Shown here piece by piece: positions 25,910-34,135 of a stretch of DNA of 64,000 nt; the stretch's first letter is position 1, and each line of letters starts with the position of its first letter. This DNA is from SZUA-521 sp041738285 (GTDB taxonomy: Bacteria > Pseudomonadota > Gammaproteobacteria > Pseudomonadales > Azotimanducaceae), in the NCBI GenBank assembly GCA_041738285.1, contig JBGSQB010000065.1, positions 59,835 through 123,834 on the forward strand, written 5' to 3'. The position numbers were made by a program, and so were the translations under genes. A model generated the notes under the pieces. That model had not been told where the DNA came from. It saw only the letters and a program-made list of their open reading frames with translations, and did not search any database.

Positions 25910-27207
25910 TCAGAACCACCTTCAGTGCCCGCACGGCGATGGCGGTCGTCATTGCGAACATGATTGGCACCGGCGTATTCACCAGTCTCGGATTTCAGTT
26001 ACTCGACATCCGGTCACCGGTTGCGCTGCTGGCGTTGTGGTTGGTCGGCGGATTGACCGCGCTGTGCGGCGCGCTGACTTACGCGGAACTTGGCGCCGCG
26101 CTGCCGAGGTCAGGCGGTGAATACAACTTCCTCACCCGCATTTACCATCCCGTTGCTGGTTTCATTTCCGGCTGGGTGTCCGCCACGATCGGGTTCGCGG
26201 CACCGACCGCGCTGGCTGCCCTTACCTTCGGTATCTACCTCGAAGCATCGCTGCCGGCGCTACCGGCCGCGGTCAGCGCCTGTACGCTGATCGTGCTGCT
26301 GACCGTCGCACACGCACTCAATCGTCGCAGCAGCGGTCGCGTACAAACAGTATTCACGGCGCTCAAGTTGATTCTCATTCTGGCGTTCTGTGCGCTCGCG
26401 CTGGCGTTCTCCGATGCGCAGCACGTACTCGATCTCGCTCCGACATCAACCGACTTCGCCGTCATCACGAGCGGCGCGTTCGCCGTCGCACTCATCTTCG
26501 TCAACTACGCCTACACCGGATGGAATGCGGCGACCTACCTGACGAGTGAACTCGACCGCCCTTCACACACACTGCCACGCGTACTCGCGGCGGGCACTTT
26601 GATCGTCGCCGTGCTCTACGTGCTGCTCAACTACACCTTTCTCGCTGTGGCGCCGATGGATGCGATGGTGGGCAAGGTGGAGATCGGCTACATCGCCGCC
26701 GAGTATGCATTCGGCATCGAGGGGGGTGCCGTGATGGGCGCCGTGCTTGCGCTGTTGCTGATCTCGACCGTGAGCGCGATGACCCTCGCAGGTCCGCGCG
26801 TTCTGCAAGTCATCGGTGAGGATTTTGCGGTATTTCGGCCGCTTGCGCGCACCAACGGCGACGGCGTGCCGTTCGTTGCCATCATCTTTCAGTCGAGCCT
26901 CAGCCTGCTGCTGATACTCACCGCATCGTTCGAATCCATTCTCGTCTTCGCCGGGTTCACGCTGGGGCTGAACACACTGTTCACCGTGGCGGGTTCGTTC
27001 ATCGTGCGGCATCGGATGGGACGCGATGCGCTGCCTTTCCGCATGCCGTTGTACCCGCTGCCGCCGGTGATCTTTGTCCTGGTGACGGGCTGGACGCTGG
27101 TGTACATCCTCAAGGATCGCCCCGAAGAGGGCCTGCTCGGGTTGGCGGTGGTGGCCGCGGGTGGGGTGGTCTATGCCGGATCGCGAGCAATTGGAAAGCG
27201 GTGGTAA
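25906..27207 (+). CDS. APC-superfamily amino acid permease
   Basis: This 433-residue protein has about 12 membrane helices. The TM1 motif is VVIANMIGTGVFTSLGFQLL, followed by LTYAELGAALPRSGGEYNFL. It starts with GTG at 25906 overlapping the stop of the FAD dehydrogenase gene, so translation is coupled. It is likely to import the dehydrogenase substrate or an amino acid precursor. The stop (TAA 27205-27207) is followed four bases later by family-A repeat copy 2. Confidence 0.85.
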   Translation: MIRTTFSARTAMAVVIANMIGTGVFTSLGFQLLDIRSPVALLALWLVGGLTALCGALTYAELGAALPRSGGEYNFLTRIYHPVAGFISGWVSATIGFAAPTALAALTFGIYLEASLPALPAAVSACTLIVLLTVAHALNRRSSGRVQTVFTALKLILILAFCALALAFSDAQHVLDLAPTSTDFAVITSGAFAVALIFVNYAYTGWNAATYLTSELDRPSHTLPRVLAAGTLIVAVLYVLLNYTFLAVAPMDAMVGKVEIGYIAAEYAFGIEGGAVMGAVLALLLISTVSAMTLAGPRVLQVIGEDFAVFRPLARTNGDGVPFVAIIFQSSLSLLLILTASFESILVFAGFTLGLNTLFTVAGSFIVRHRMGRDALPFRMPLYPLPPVIFVLVTGWTLVYILKDRPEEGLLGLAVVAAGGVVYAGSRAIGKRW

Positions 27208-27210
27208 CGC

Positions 27211-27303
27211 GGGGAAATAGGGGACAGTTGACCTATTTCGCAATGACTCCTGTGCCTTGGCTAAGTGACAGGCGCGAAATAGGTCAACTGTCCCCTGTTC
27301 CCA
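27211..27303. repeat. REP-like palindromic element, family A, copy 2
   Basis: Inverted arms lie at 27211-27241 and 27274-27302, with a perfect 23-base core (27219-27241 against 27274-27296) carrying the same GGGACAGTTGACC as copy 1. The outer part of the right arm has one substitution and one base missing. The loop is 32 bases, as in copy 1, but its sequence is unrelated. It lies directly downstream of the APC permease stop codon. Confidence 0.85.
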
Positions 27304-27325
27304 CTGCCCCATTACCTACCGCCAA

Positions 27326-27354
27326 AAGAAAGGGGCGCAATGCGCCCCTTTCTT
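27326..27354 (-). terminator. Rho-independent terminator of the TonB receptor gene
   Basis: A 14-base arm with core AAAGGGGCGCA pairs perfectly with its complement at 27341-27354. On the minus strand the stem is followed by TTTCTTTTGG, a U-rich tract. It starts 18 bases past the receptor stop codon (27372). Because the outer stem is A/T-rich on both sides, it may work in both directions and also end the APC permease transcript. Confidence 0.85.
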
Positions 27355-27371
27355 CCGCGACATCCGTTCAC

Positions 27372-29948
27372 TCAGAACTGATAGATACCGCGCGCGTACC
27401 AGAAGCCGCCGTTGAAGCCCATCGGCGAGGTGGCCGGATACTCGGAGCCGACGATGCCTGCCCACGGATTGTCGTCCGGAGTCTCGTCGAACAGGTTCTG
27501 CGCGCCAGCAACCACTGAGATGTTGTTGTTGAAGGCATACGCGACCTCCACGTCGACCGTGACCTCCGAACCCACATCGATCGGCAAATCACCGTCATCG
27601 AGGTGCGCTTCGAAGTAGTCGCCATAGTAGTTGACGCGCACCAGGCCGCGCCACGGACCCTGCAGATGGCTCGCGGTCAGCGACGCGCGATACTCCGGCA
27701 GGTTCTCTTCGAGCTGCTTGATGCGGGTATCGCCGATGATGTCTTCGCCTTCCACCTGGATGAAGTCATCCACTTCGGTCTGGGTCCAGTTCAGCGCTGC
27801 GGCAATCTCGGTGCTGCCACCGAACAGCTGCAACGGATAGGTCGCAACCAGATCCACACCCTGAGTCGTGGTATCGAAGCCGTTAGTGAAGAACCGTACC
27901 CCAGTGAAGCTCGATGCATCCTGGATGCCCTGAGCAATCAGGTCGGCCACATCTTGAGCCGTCAGCTCAAGCGTCGTGGTCAATGCGATGCGATCTTTCA
28001 CTTCGACGTTGTAGTAGTCGATCGTCACGTCGAGCTCGCCGACGTTGAAGATGGTACCGAAGGCGAAGTTGGTCGACTCTTCCGGTTCGAGCGGCTGACC
28101 GCCCTTCTGGATCGAGATCGGGTTCGTCGGCGGCAAGGTTGCTTCGTCGGCAAGCACGCCATTCGTGAACGCCGTCGTCACGTTGCGCACGTTGGCCTGA
28201 CCCGCAGTGGGTACCCGGAAGCCGGTGCTGACCGAACCGCGCAGCGCGAAGTTCTCGACGATCTGCCAGCGCGCCGTCAACTTGCCATCGGTAGTCGAGC
28301 CATAGTCTTCGAAATCTTCGTAGCGCACTGCAATACCCACCAGCACGTCGTCGGTGACATCAGCTTCGAGGTCGATGTATGCCGCCATCGTGTCGCTTTC
28401 GAACACGCCCGCATCTTCCGGCTTGAAGCCCGGGAAGCCGTTGGAACCGATGCCGAAGCCTTGCGCGGCCAAGTCGTCATCGATCGCGAACGAGTTCGGG
28501 TCACCGTTCTTGATCTCGAAGCTCTCTTCGCGATACTCCAGACCACCTGCAACGTTCAGAGGCGAAGCCAGGAACTCGACTTCCAGCGGATAGGACAAAT
28601 CGAGGTTGAACACCCGATCGATCTCAATGTAGCTGCCGGGCTTGAACGTGGTCGGCATGTTCTCTTCCAGCCGCGCCAGGTTCGGGTTGACCGTGTTGCT
28701 GATCACGTACTTCACTTCGCTGCGACCCGTACTGCCACTGACGTCATACAGAATGCCGTTGTCGAACTCGCCCTTCACGCCAGCCGTGAAGCTGGTATCG
28801 CTCACCGTGCCGCCGAAGTTCGGCGTGAAACCGCCCGGGAACAGCTGGTTGAATGCAAAGCAATTAGGATCTGCTGCAACGGCCGCAAGTGCCGTCGGAT
28901 CCGGTACGTTGTTGCGAATCGCAACCAGCGGGCAGTCCATTGTTGCCGGTGTGAAGTCGGCGACTTTGATGGTATCCACCATGGTGCCCGGATTCAGTGG
29001 ATCATCCACTTCCGGGCCGTCGTTCACACCGCCGCGGTTGTTCGGGTTGCGGAAAAAGAAGCCGCCTTCCACGTCGCGTTCGGCCCAGTTGCCGAAGGCG
29101 TACGCCTTGCTGCCATTGCCGAGATCGAGGCCGACGTTGCCGAAGAATTTGAAGTCGTTGTTGACTTCGGGAGAGCCCCAGATCTGCGATGGGTTGCGCA
29201 CATCGGTGTTGCCGGCGGCGATGAGGCCGGCCGCGTCGTCACGCTGCACGCTACGGCTGGTGGGCTGCACATCGTTCAACTCGAGGCTGAAGTTCGCATA
29301 GCCTGCATCCGTCAGCGGCAGGCCGATGTTGGCGGCGTAGGTGGTGCTCTCGCCATCACCTTCGTAGAACTCGCCGTAACGGGCCTCGACGGAGCCACCT
29401 TCGTTGTCGTCTTTGAGAACGAAGTTGATGACCCCTGCGATGGCGTCGGAACCATACTGAGCCGATGCGCCGTCACGCAGCACTTCCACCTGCTTCAGCG
29501 CAATGCCGGGAATGACTGCAAGGTCAGGGCCCTGGGATCCGTCAGCGATACCACCGCCGAGGAACGCAACCACCGCGCCGCGGTGACGGCGCTTGCCGTT
29601 GACCAGAATCAACGTGTTGTCCGGCGGCAGGCCGCGCAGGTTGGCCGGACGCATGATAGTCGCTGCGTCGCTGATGGGCTGCGTGTTGACGTTGTAGGAC
29701 GGAACCAGGGTCGAAAGCAGGCTGTTCATGTCGGTGGTGCCCTGGTTGACGAAGTCATCGCCACCAATGACATCCACCGGAACCGGTGAGTCGCCGACCG
29801 ACCGCGCTTCGCGGCGGGTACCGACCACAACGACTTCTTCTACAACTGCGTCTGGATCGGCGGCAGGGGCCGCCACAACGGTCACCGGCGCCAAGAGGCC
29901 AGCGATCATCAATGCCATGGGCAGGACCCATACGTTGGTGCTTCTCAT
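27372..29948 (-). CDS. TonB-dependent outer membrane receptor
   Basis: This 858-residue receptor has a signal peptide (LPMALMIAGLLAPVTVVAAPA), a TonB-box-like EEVVVVGTRREAR, a plug domain (LRGLPPDNTLILVNGKRRH; VEVLRDGASAQYGSDAIAGV) and a beta-barrel. It ends with an aromatic C terminus (GIYQF) as expected for outer membrane insertion. It belongs to the large-barrel type common in organisms with many receptors, and the substrate could be an organic molecule as well as an iron complex. It is divergent from the GST gene and ends in a strong terminator. No partner iron-uptake genes are nearby. Confidence 0.92.
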   Translation of the reverse strand: MRSTNVWVLPMALMIAGLLAPVTVVAAPAADPDAVVEEVVVVGTRREARSVGDSPVPVDVIGGDDFVNQGTTDMNSLLSTLVPSYNVNTQPISDAATIMRPANLRGLPPDNTLILVNGKRRHRGAVVAFLGGGIADGSQGPDLAVIPGIALKQVEVLRDGASAQYGSDAIAGVINFVLKDDNEGGSVEARYGEFYEGDGESTTYAANIGLPLTDAGYANFSLELNDVQPTSRSVQRDDAAGLIAAGNTDVRNPSQIWGSPEVNNDFKFFGNVGLDLGNGSKAYAFGNWAERDVEGGFFFRNPNNRGGVNDGPEVDDPLNPGTMVDTIKVADFTPATMDCPLVAIRNNVPDPTALAAVAADPNCFAFNQLFPGGFTPNFGGTVSDTSFTAGVKGEFDNGILYDVSGSTGRSEVKYVISNTVNPNLARLEENMPTTFKPGSYIEIDRVFNLDLSYPLEVEFLASPLNVAGGLEYREESFEIKNGDPNSFAIDDDLAAQGFGIGSNGFPGFKPEDAGVFESDTMAAYIDLEADVTDDVLVGIAVRYEDFEDYGSTTDGKLTARWQIVENFALRGSVSTGFRVPTAGQANVRNVTTAFTNGVLADEATLPPTNPISIQKGGQPLEPEESTNFAFGTIFNVGELDVTIDYYNVEVKDRIALTTTLELTAQDVADLIAQGIQDASSFTGVRFFTNGFDTTTQGVDLVATYPLQLFGGSTEIAAALNWTQTEVDDFIQVEGEDIIGDTRIKQLEENLPEYRASLTASHLQGPWRGLVRVNYYGDYFEAHLDDGDLPIDVGSEVTVDVEVAYAFNNNISVVAGAQNLFDETPDDNPWAGIVGSEYPATSPMGFNGGFWYARGIYQF

Positions 29949-30151
29949 ACTCTGTGCACTCCACTCAATTGGTGTTTTTTGGGCGCCAAATCAAACCCTT
30001 AAACCCCAGGGCCGGCGCGCGCGCTACTCCTAGCGGCGGGGATGCTACGCTCTGAAACGAATTGAAACAACTCTGCGGGGCCCGGCAGCGCGTCTGCATC
30101 AGCGCCGAATGCCCCGCATAATCGACTCTCTCACCGATGCGAGGGGGTCGC

Positions 30152-31219
30152 TTGCCCGCAGCTGAATCCATTCCCACACCACTGCGATTCACGGGCGCAC
30201 CCGGCTCGCCGTACACCCGCAAAATGCTCGCACTGCTGCGCTTCCGCCGCATCCCCCACCAGCTGCTGCTGGCGACTCCCGAGCGTCGCGCGGACCTGCC
30301 GCAGCCCAAAGTCGCGCTGATGCCCACCTTCTACATTCCCGGCAAGACGGGTGACCTCGAGGCGGTCGTCGACTCGACCCCCCTGATCCGGCGCTTCGAG
30401 GCTGCCTTCACGGATCGTCGGGTCATTCCCGGGGATCCGGTTGCCGCATTCATCGACTACCTGATCGAGGACTACGCGGATGAATGGCTGACCAAGGCCA
30501 TGTTCCACTACCGATGGCAATACCAGGCGGACATCGACAAGGCGGGCGAGATTCTGCCGCGCTGGCGCGCCGTGTCAGCGCCCGAGGCCGACATCGCACG
30601 CATGACGGTCTCGATCCGGGAGCGCCAGATCTCGCGCCTGTATGTGGTCGGAAGTAACGCAACCACCGCGCCAGTGATCGAAGCGAGCTATGTGCGCTTC
30701 CTCGATATTTTCTCGGCGCTGCTCGAGCGCGCGCCGTTTGCCGCGGGCGGCCGGCCAGGCGCGGGGGACTTCGGTATCTACGCACAGCTCACACAACTGG
30801 CGAAATTCGACCCCACACCCGCCGCGCTGACCCTCGCCCGTGCACCGCGGGTCTATGCGTGGGTCGACGTGGTCGATGATCTCTCCGGACTCGAGGTGGA
30901 CGATGCCAAGTTCTTCCCGCGGCAGGCACTGCGCGCGCATCTGCTCGGGCTCCTCACCGAGATTGGCCGCGTGTACGCGCCGTTTCTTCTGGCCAACGCC
31001 CGCGCCGTTACCAATGGAGCAGCGGAGTTCACCACGACCATCGACGACAAACCCTGGACGCAGCCTGCGTTCCCTTACCAGGCGAAGTGCCTCGGCTGGC
31101 TGCAGGAAGGCTTCGAGACACTGAGCCCCGACGACCGCAGCGCGGTCCGTGCGATCATCGAAGACACCGGAATCGAGCCGCTGCTCCAACACTCATCACG
31201 CTACGGAGACCGCCCATGA
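30152..31219 (+). CDS. Glutathione S-transferase family protein
   Basis: This protein of about 355 residues has a thioredoxin-like N domain (LRFTGAPGSPYTRKMLALLRF; PTFYIPGKTGDLEAVVDSTP) and a helical C domain, longer than the usual 200-230-residue GST. The catalytic residue is probably the Ser or Tyr of SPYTRK. A TTG start at 30152 with GAGGGGG just upstream is preferred; an ATG at 30137 is possible. Its stop overlaps the crotonase start (ATGA), so glutathione chemistry may be coupled to an acyl-CoA step. It is divergent from the TonB receptor. Confidence 0.75.
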   Translation: MPAAESIPTPLRFTGAPGSPYTRKMLALLRFRRIPHQLLLATPERRADLPQPKVALMPTFYIPGKTGDLEAVVDSTPLIRRFEAAFTDRRVIPGDPVAAFIDYLIEDYADEWLTKAMFHYRWQYQADIDKAGEILPRWRAVSAPEADIARMTVSIRERQISRLYVVGSNATTAPVIEASYVRFLDIFSALLERAPFAAGGRPGAGDFGIYAQLTQLAKFDPTPAALTLARAPRVYAWVDVVDDLSGLEVDDAKFFPRQALRAHLLGLLTEIGRVYAPFLLANARAVTNGAAEFTTTIDDKPWTQPAFPYQAKCLGWLQEGFETLSPDDRSAVRAIIEDTGIEPLLQHSSRYGDRP

Positions 31220-32028
31220 CCGCACATCTGATCGAACGCATCGAAGACGGCATCGCCACGCTGACCATGAACCGTCCCGAGGCGCGCAACGCCATGTCGG
31301 GGCCGATGATGGCGGCGATGAGCGAGGCTCTGCCGCGCCTAGCGGCCGACCAGTCCATCCGTCTCGTGGTGCTGACCGGTGCAGGCGGTGCATTCTGCGC
31401 CGGCGGCGACGTCAAAGGGTTCGCCGGTGAGGCCAGCGGCCGTGCTGGTGCTGGCAGTGGCGGCTTCAACCTCGAGGCGCGGGTACAGGGACTTCGAACC
31501 GGCATGGAGTTGTCACGCTGGTTGCACGAAATGCCGAAGCCGACTCTGGCTGTCATTCCCGGCCCTGCCGCGGGCGCCGGCCTGTCGCTTGCGCTTGCCT
31601 GCGATCTGCGCATCGCAGCCGATACCGCCAAACTCACCACGGCGTTTGCCAAAGTCGGCCTCGCGGGTGACTACGGCGGCTCCTATTTTCTGACCCAACT
31701 GATCGGCGCTGCCAAGGCGCGCGAGTTGTACTTCACCGCCGATATCATCAGCGGTGCCCAGGCGTACGCCCTCGGCATCGTCAACAAGGTCGCGCCCGCC
31801 GCAGAACTCGAGGCTGCCGCGCACGCGTATGCGCGGCAGTTGGCCGCGCTGCCGACGATCGCGCTCGGCTACATGAAGAAGAACCTCAACGCAGCGCAAC
31901 ACGCATCGCTCGGCGAAGTGCTGGATCTGGAAGCGATGCACATGATCCGCACCTTCATGACCGAAGATCACAAGGGTGCGGCAGTCGCCTTCGTCGAGAA
32001 GCGTGCGCCGGTGTTCAAGGGCCGGTAG
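31216..32028 (+). CDS. Enoyl-CoA hydratase/isomerase family protein (PaaG-like acid residue)
   Basis: This 270-residue crotonase-fold protein has NRPEARNAMS, the first oxyanion segment GGAFCAGGDVKGF, the second GPAAGAGLSLALACDLRIA and VGLAGDYGGSYFLTQLIG. The first catalytic glutamate of true hydratases appears replaced, and an Asp sits at the second site, a pattern I associate with PaaG-type isomerases. Isomerase or another crotonase reaction is therefore more likely than hydration. ATG 31216 overlaps the GST stop. Its 3' end overlaps a convergent small membrane-protein gene by 14 bases. Confidence 0.82.
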   Translation: MTAHLIERIEDGIATLTMNRPEARNAMSGPMMAAMSEALPRLAADQSIRLVVLTGAGGAFCAGGDVKGFAGEASGRAGAGSGGFNLEARVQGLRTGMELSRWLHEMPKPTLAVIPGPAAGAGLSLALACDLRIAADTAKLTTAFAKVGLAGDYGGSYFLTQLIGAAKARELYFTADIISGAQAYALGIVNKVAPAAELEAAAHAYARQLAALPTIALGYMKKNLNAAQHASLGEVLDLEAMHMIRTFMTEDHKGAAVAFVEKRAPVFKGR

Positions 32029-32284
32029 CCAATTGCTTCGTGCGCAGCGCCCTCGCCACGCCATAGAGGCTCACCAGCACCCAGACGACCTCGACCACGA
32101 AGGCGGAGAGGTTGAAGTCGAAGACGAGCGAGATGGTGATGAGCAGGGCGCCCACCGCATTGAGGGCCGAATAAGCGATGCGACGCGGATCGAGCTTACC
32201 CATCTGCAACGCAAGATAGGTCGCGAGGATTGCAAGGACACCCAGATTACCCACCACGTCGTGCCACGCGTAGCCCACAGTCAC
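32015..32284 (-). CDS. Small inner-membrane protein, CBU_0592-like
   Basis: This 89-residue protein has three predicted membrane helices (VGNLGVLAILATYLALQMG; YSALNAVGALLITISLVF; AFVVEVVWVLVSLYGVARAL). The pattern matches the CBU_0592-type family of small membrane proteins of unknown function, often found next to transporters or signalling genes. It is convergent with the crotonase gene and divergent from the MBL lipoprotein. Confidence 0.75.
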   Translation of the reverse strand: MTVGYAWHDVVGNLGVLAILATYLALQMGKLDPRRIAYSALNAVGALLITISLVFDFNLSAFVVEVVWVLVSLYGVARALRTKQLATGP

Positions 32285-32328
32285 TCATCCCGCATCAATG
32301 CGAAGTACAAAGGCTAATCGATTCGCCC

Positions 32329-33282
32329 ATGAAACGTTCCAATTCCGCGACGCTCGCCATGCTGTTCATGCTCACCGCGTGCGATGGCGCGCCCCTGATC
32401 GCCGATCGTGGCGCCGGCAAAGACAACTGGGCCGATGCATTGCCGCGGCCGGAATGGCAGGCGCTCGATCGCGTGCCGACCAAGCAGCCCTGGTTCGAGG
32501 TTTACCAGGTTGGGCCTGGCGTGCTTGCGATCTACGAACCTGGCCACTTCGAGGAAGTGATCTCTTACCTCATTGCGGGTACCGAGCGCGCCGTGCTCTT
32601 CGACACCGGCCTCGGCATCGGCAACATTGCGGAACTCGTTTCGACCTTGACCGATCTCGAAGTAGGTGTTGTGAACTCGCACAGCCACTTCGACCATGTC
32701 GGTGGCAACCACCAGTTCGAAGGTGTCGCGGTGCTCGATTCGGATTTCGCCCGGGCAAGAAGCGCGGGCCTTCCACACGATGAGGTCGCATTCGCGGTGG
32801 CCGACGGCTGGATCGCGGCACCCACCCCGCCCGGCTTCGATCCAGCGCGCTATCGCATCGAGCCGTTCACGATCTCGCGTGCGCTCCAAGATGGCGAAAT
32901 GATCGATCTGGGAGGGCGCACGCTCGAAGTCATCGCGACGCCGGGCCACTCGCCCGATTCGATCTGTCTGCTGGATCGCGGCAACCGGCTGTTGTTCACC
33001 GGCGATACCTTCTACCTTGCTCCGCTCTATGCCCATCTGCCGGAGTCGAACGTCGAGCACTACGCAGACACGGCCGCACGACTCGCGCCAATTGCATCCT
33101 TGGTGGACCATCTGCTGCCCGGGCACAACGTGACGCGGATCGACGCCAGGTACCTCGAACGCTTGGCCGCTGCCTTCGCCGCGATTACTTCGAACACCGT
33201 TACATTCGCAGTGACAGATGGTGTTCGCGAATATGCCTTCGACGGGTTTTCGATCCTGACCCCGGCAACACAGGGAGACTAA
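32329..33282 (+). CDS. Metallo-beta-lactamase-fold lipoprotein hydrolase
   Basis: This 317-residue protein has a lipobox signal (LAMLFMLTACDG) and an MBL domain. The metal motif is VNSHSHFDHVGGNHQF, a further histidine is in VIATPGHSPDSICLLD, an aspartate in LLFTGDTFYLAP, and the last ligand in HLLPGHNVTRID. This set of five ligands is complete. The architecture resembles glyoxalase II/lactonase relatives; the reaction is unknown. ATG 32329 gives the lipoprotein signal. The xthA TTG start lies two bases past its stop. Confidence 0.8.
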   Translation: MKRSNSATLAMLFMLTACDGAPLIADRGAGKDNWADALPRPEWQALDRVPTKQPWFEVYQVGPGVLAIYEPGHFEEVISYLIAGTERAVLFDTGLGIGNIAELVSTLTDLEVGVVNSHSHFDHVGGNHQFEGVAVLDSDFARARSAGLPHDEVAFAVADGWIAAPTPPGFDPARYRIEPFTISRALQDGEMIDLGGRTLEVIATPGHSPDSICLLDRGNRLLFTGDTFYLAPLYAHLPESNVEHYADTAARLAPIASLVDHLLPGHNVTRIDARYLERLAAAFAAITSNTVTFAVTDGVREYAFDGFSILTPATQGD

Positions 33283-33283
33283 T

Positions 33284-34054
33284 TTGCGTATCGCCACCTG
33301 GAACGTGAATGGGCTGCGCGCCCGCATCGACTACCTCGCGCTGTGGCTCCAATCCCGCCAGCCAGACGTCGTCGGACTTCAGGAGCTGAAGATCACCGAC
33401 GATGAATTCCCGACGGATGTCTTCACCGCCCTCGGATATCACGTCATCACGCACGGCCAGAAGGCTTGGAACGGCGTGGCCGTGCTGTCGCGCGAACCGG
33501 CCGAGATGATTCTGCGCGGACTGCCCGGTCAGGAAGAATTCGGAGCGCGCCTCTTGCGTGTGCATGTGGGTGGTATCGACTTCACGACCGTGTACTGTCC
33601 GAACGGCAAGGATGTCGATCACGCCGACTATGCACGCAAGCTCGAGTGGTTCGATGCGCTCGCCGCGTACTGGCGCACGACACCGAAGCTCGACCACGCG
33701 GCGCTGTGCGGTGACTTCAACATCGTCCCCGCTGCCATCGACAGCTGGCTCGGCGAAGTCACCGACGACATCTTTCACACGCCCGCCGAACGTACGCGCT
33801 TCGATGCCCTGCTGGCGGCGGGACTCACCGATGTGTTCCGCGCACGGCATCCGCAAACCAAGGCGTTTTCGTGGTGGGACTACCGGGGCGGTGCGTTCCA
33901 TCGCGGCCACGGCCTGCGCATCGATACGATCCTCGGCACCAAGGCGTTGACCGAGCGGGTGACCGACGTCGAGATCGACCGCGACTTCCGCAAGAAGCAG
34001 GACGGCTTCAACGCATCCGACCACGCGCCCGTCTACGCCGACCTGCGCAAATAG
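33284..34054 (+). CDS. xthA: Exodeoxyribonuclease III
   Basis: This 256-residue AP endonuclease/3'-5' exonuclease of base excision repair has MRIATWNVNGLRAR, the metal Glu in QELKITDDEF, WNGVAVLSR, the metal/catalytic set in LCGDFNIVPA, FSWWDYRGGAF, and the C-terminal ASDHAPVYADL with the catalytic Asp-His. It starts at TTG 33284 with GGGAG upstream. The final stop codon (TAG 34052-34054) is part of the family-A repeat that starts at 34049, as in copy 1. Confidence 0.92.
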   Translation: MRIATWNVNGLRARIDYLALWLQSRQPDVVGLQELKITDDEFPTDVFTALGYHVITHGQKAWNGVAVLSREPAEMILRGLPGQEEFGARLLRVHVGGIDFTTVYCPNGKDVDHADYARKLEWFDALAAYWRTTPKLDHAALCGDFNIVPAAIDSWLGEVTDDIFHTPAERTRFDALLAAGLTDVFRARHPQTKAFSWWDYRGGAFHRGHGLRIDTILGTKALTERVTDVEIDRDFRKKQDGFNASDHAPVYADLRK

Positions 34055-34112
34055 GGGACAGTTGACGCGCACGCGACAGCTCGTTCCCTGAAATAGGTCA
34101 ACTGTCCCCTAT
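34049..34112. repeat. REP-like palindromic element, family A, copy 3 (incomplete)
   Basis: The left arm AAATAGGGGACAGTTGAC (34049-34066) pairs with the matching part of 34090-34112. The right arm keeps the full GAAATAGGTCAACTGTCCCC, but the left arm lacks the inner CCTATTTC, replaced by GCGCACGCGACAGC. It is therefore a decayed or truncated copy. The xthA stop codon lies inside its left arm. It separates xthA from the convergent serine hydrolase gene. Confidence 0.8.
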
Positions 34113-34135
34113 ATGCCGTCTTTGTTCAGGTTCGG

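Noticed and set aside
27603..29789. 728-codon open frame on the plus strand
   Set aside because: It is the reverse complement of the TonB receptor gene, whose signal, plug and barrel features are clear; long antisense frames are common in GC-rich genes.
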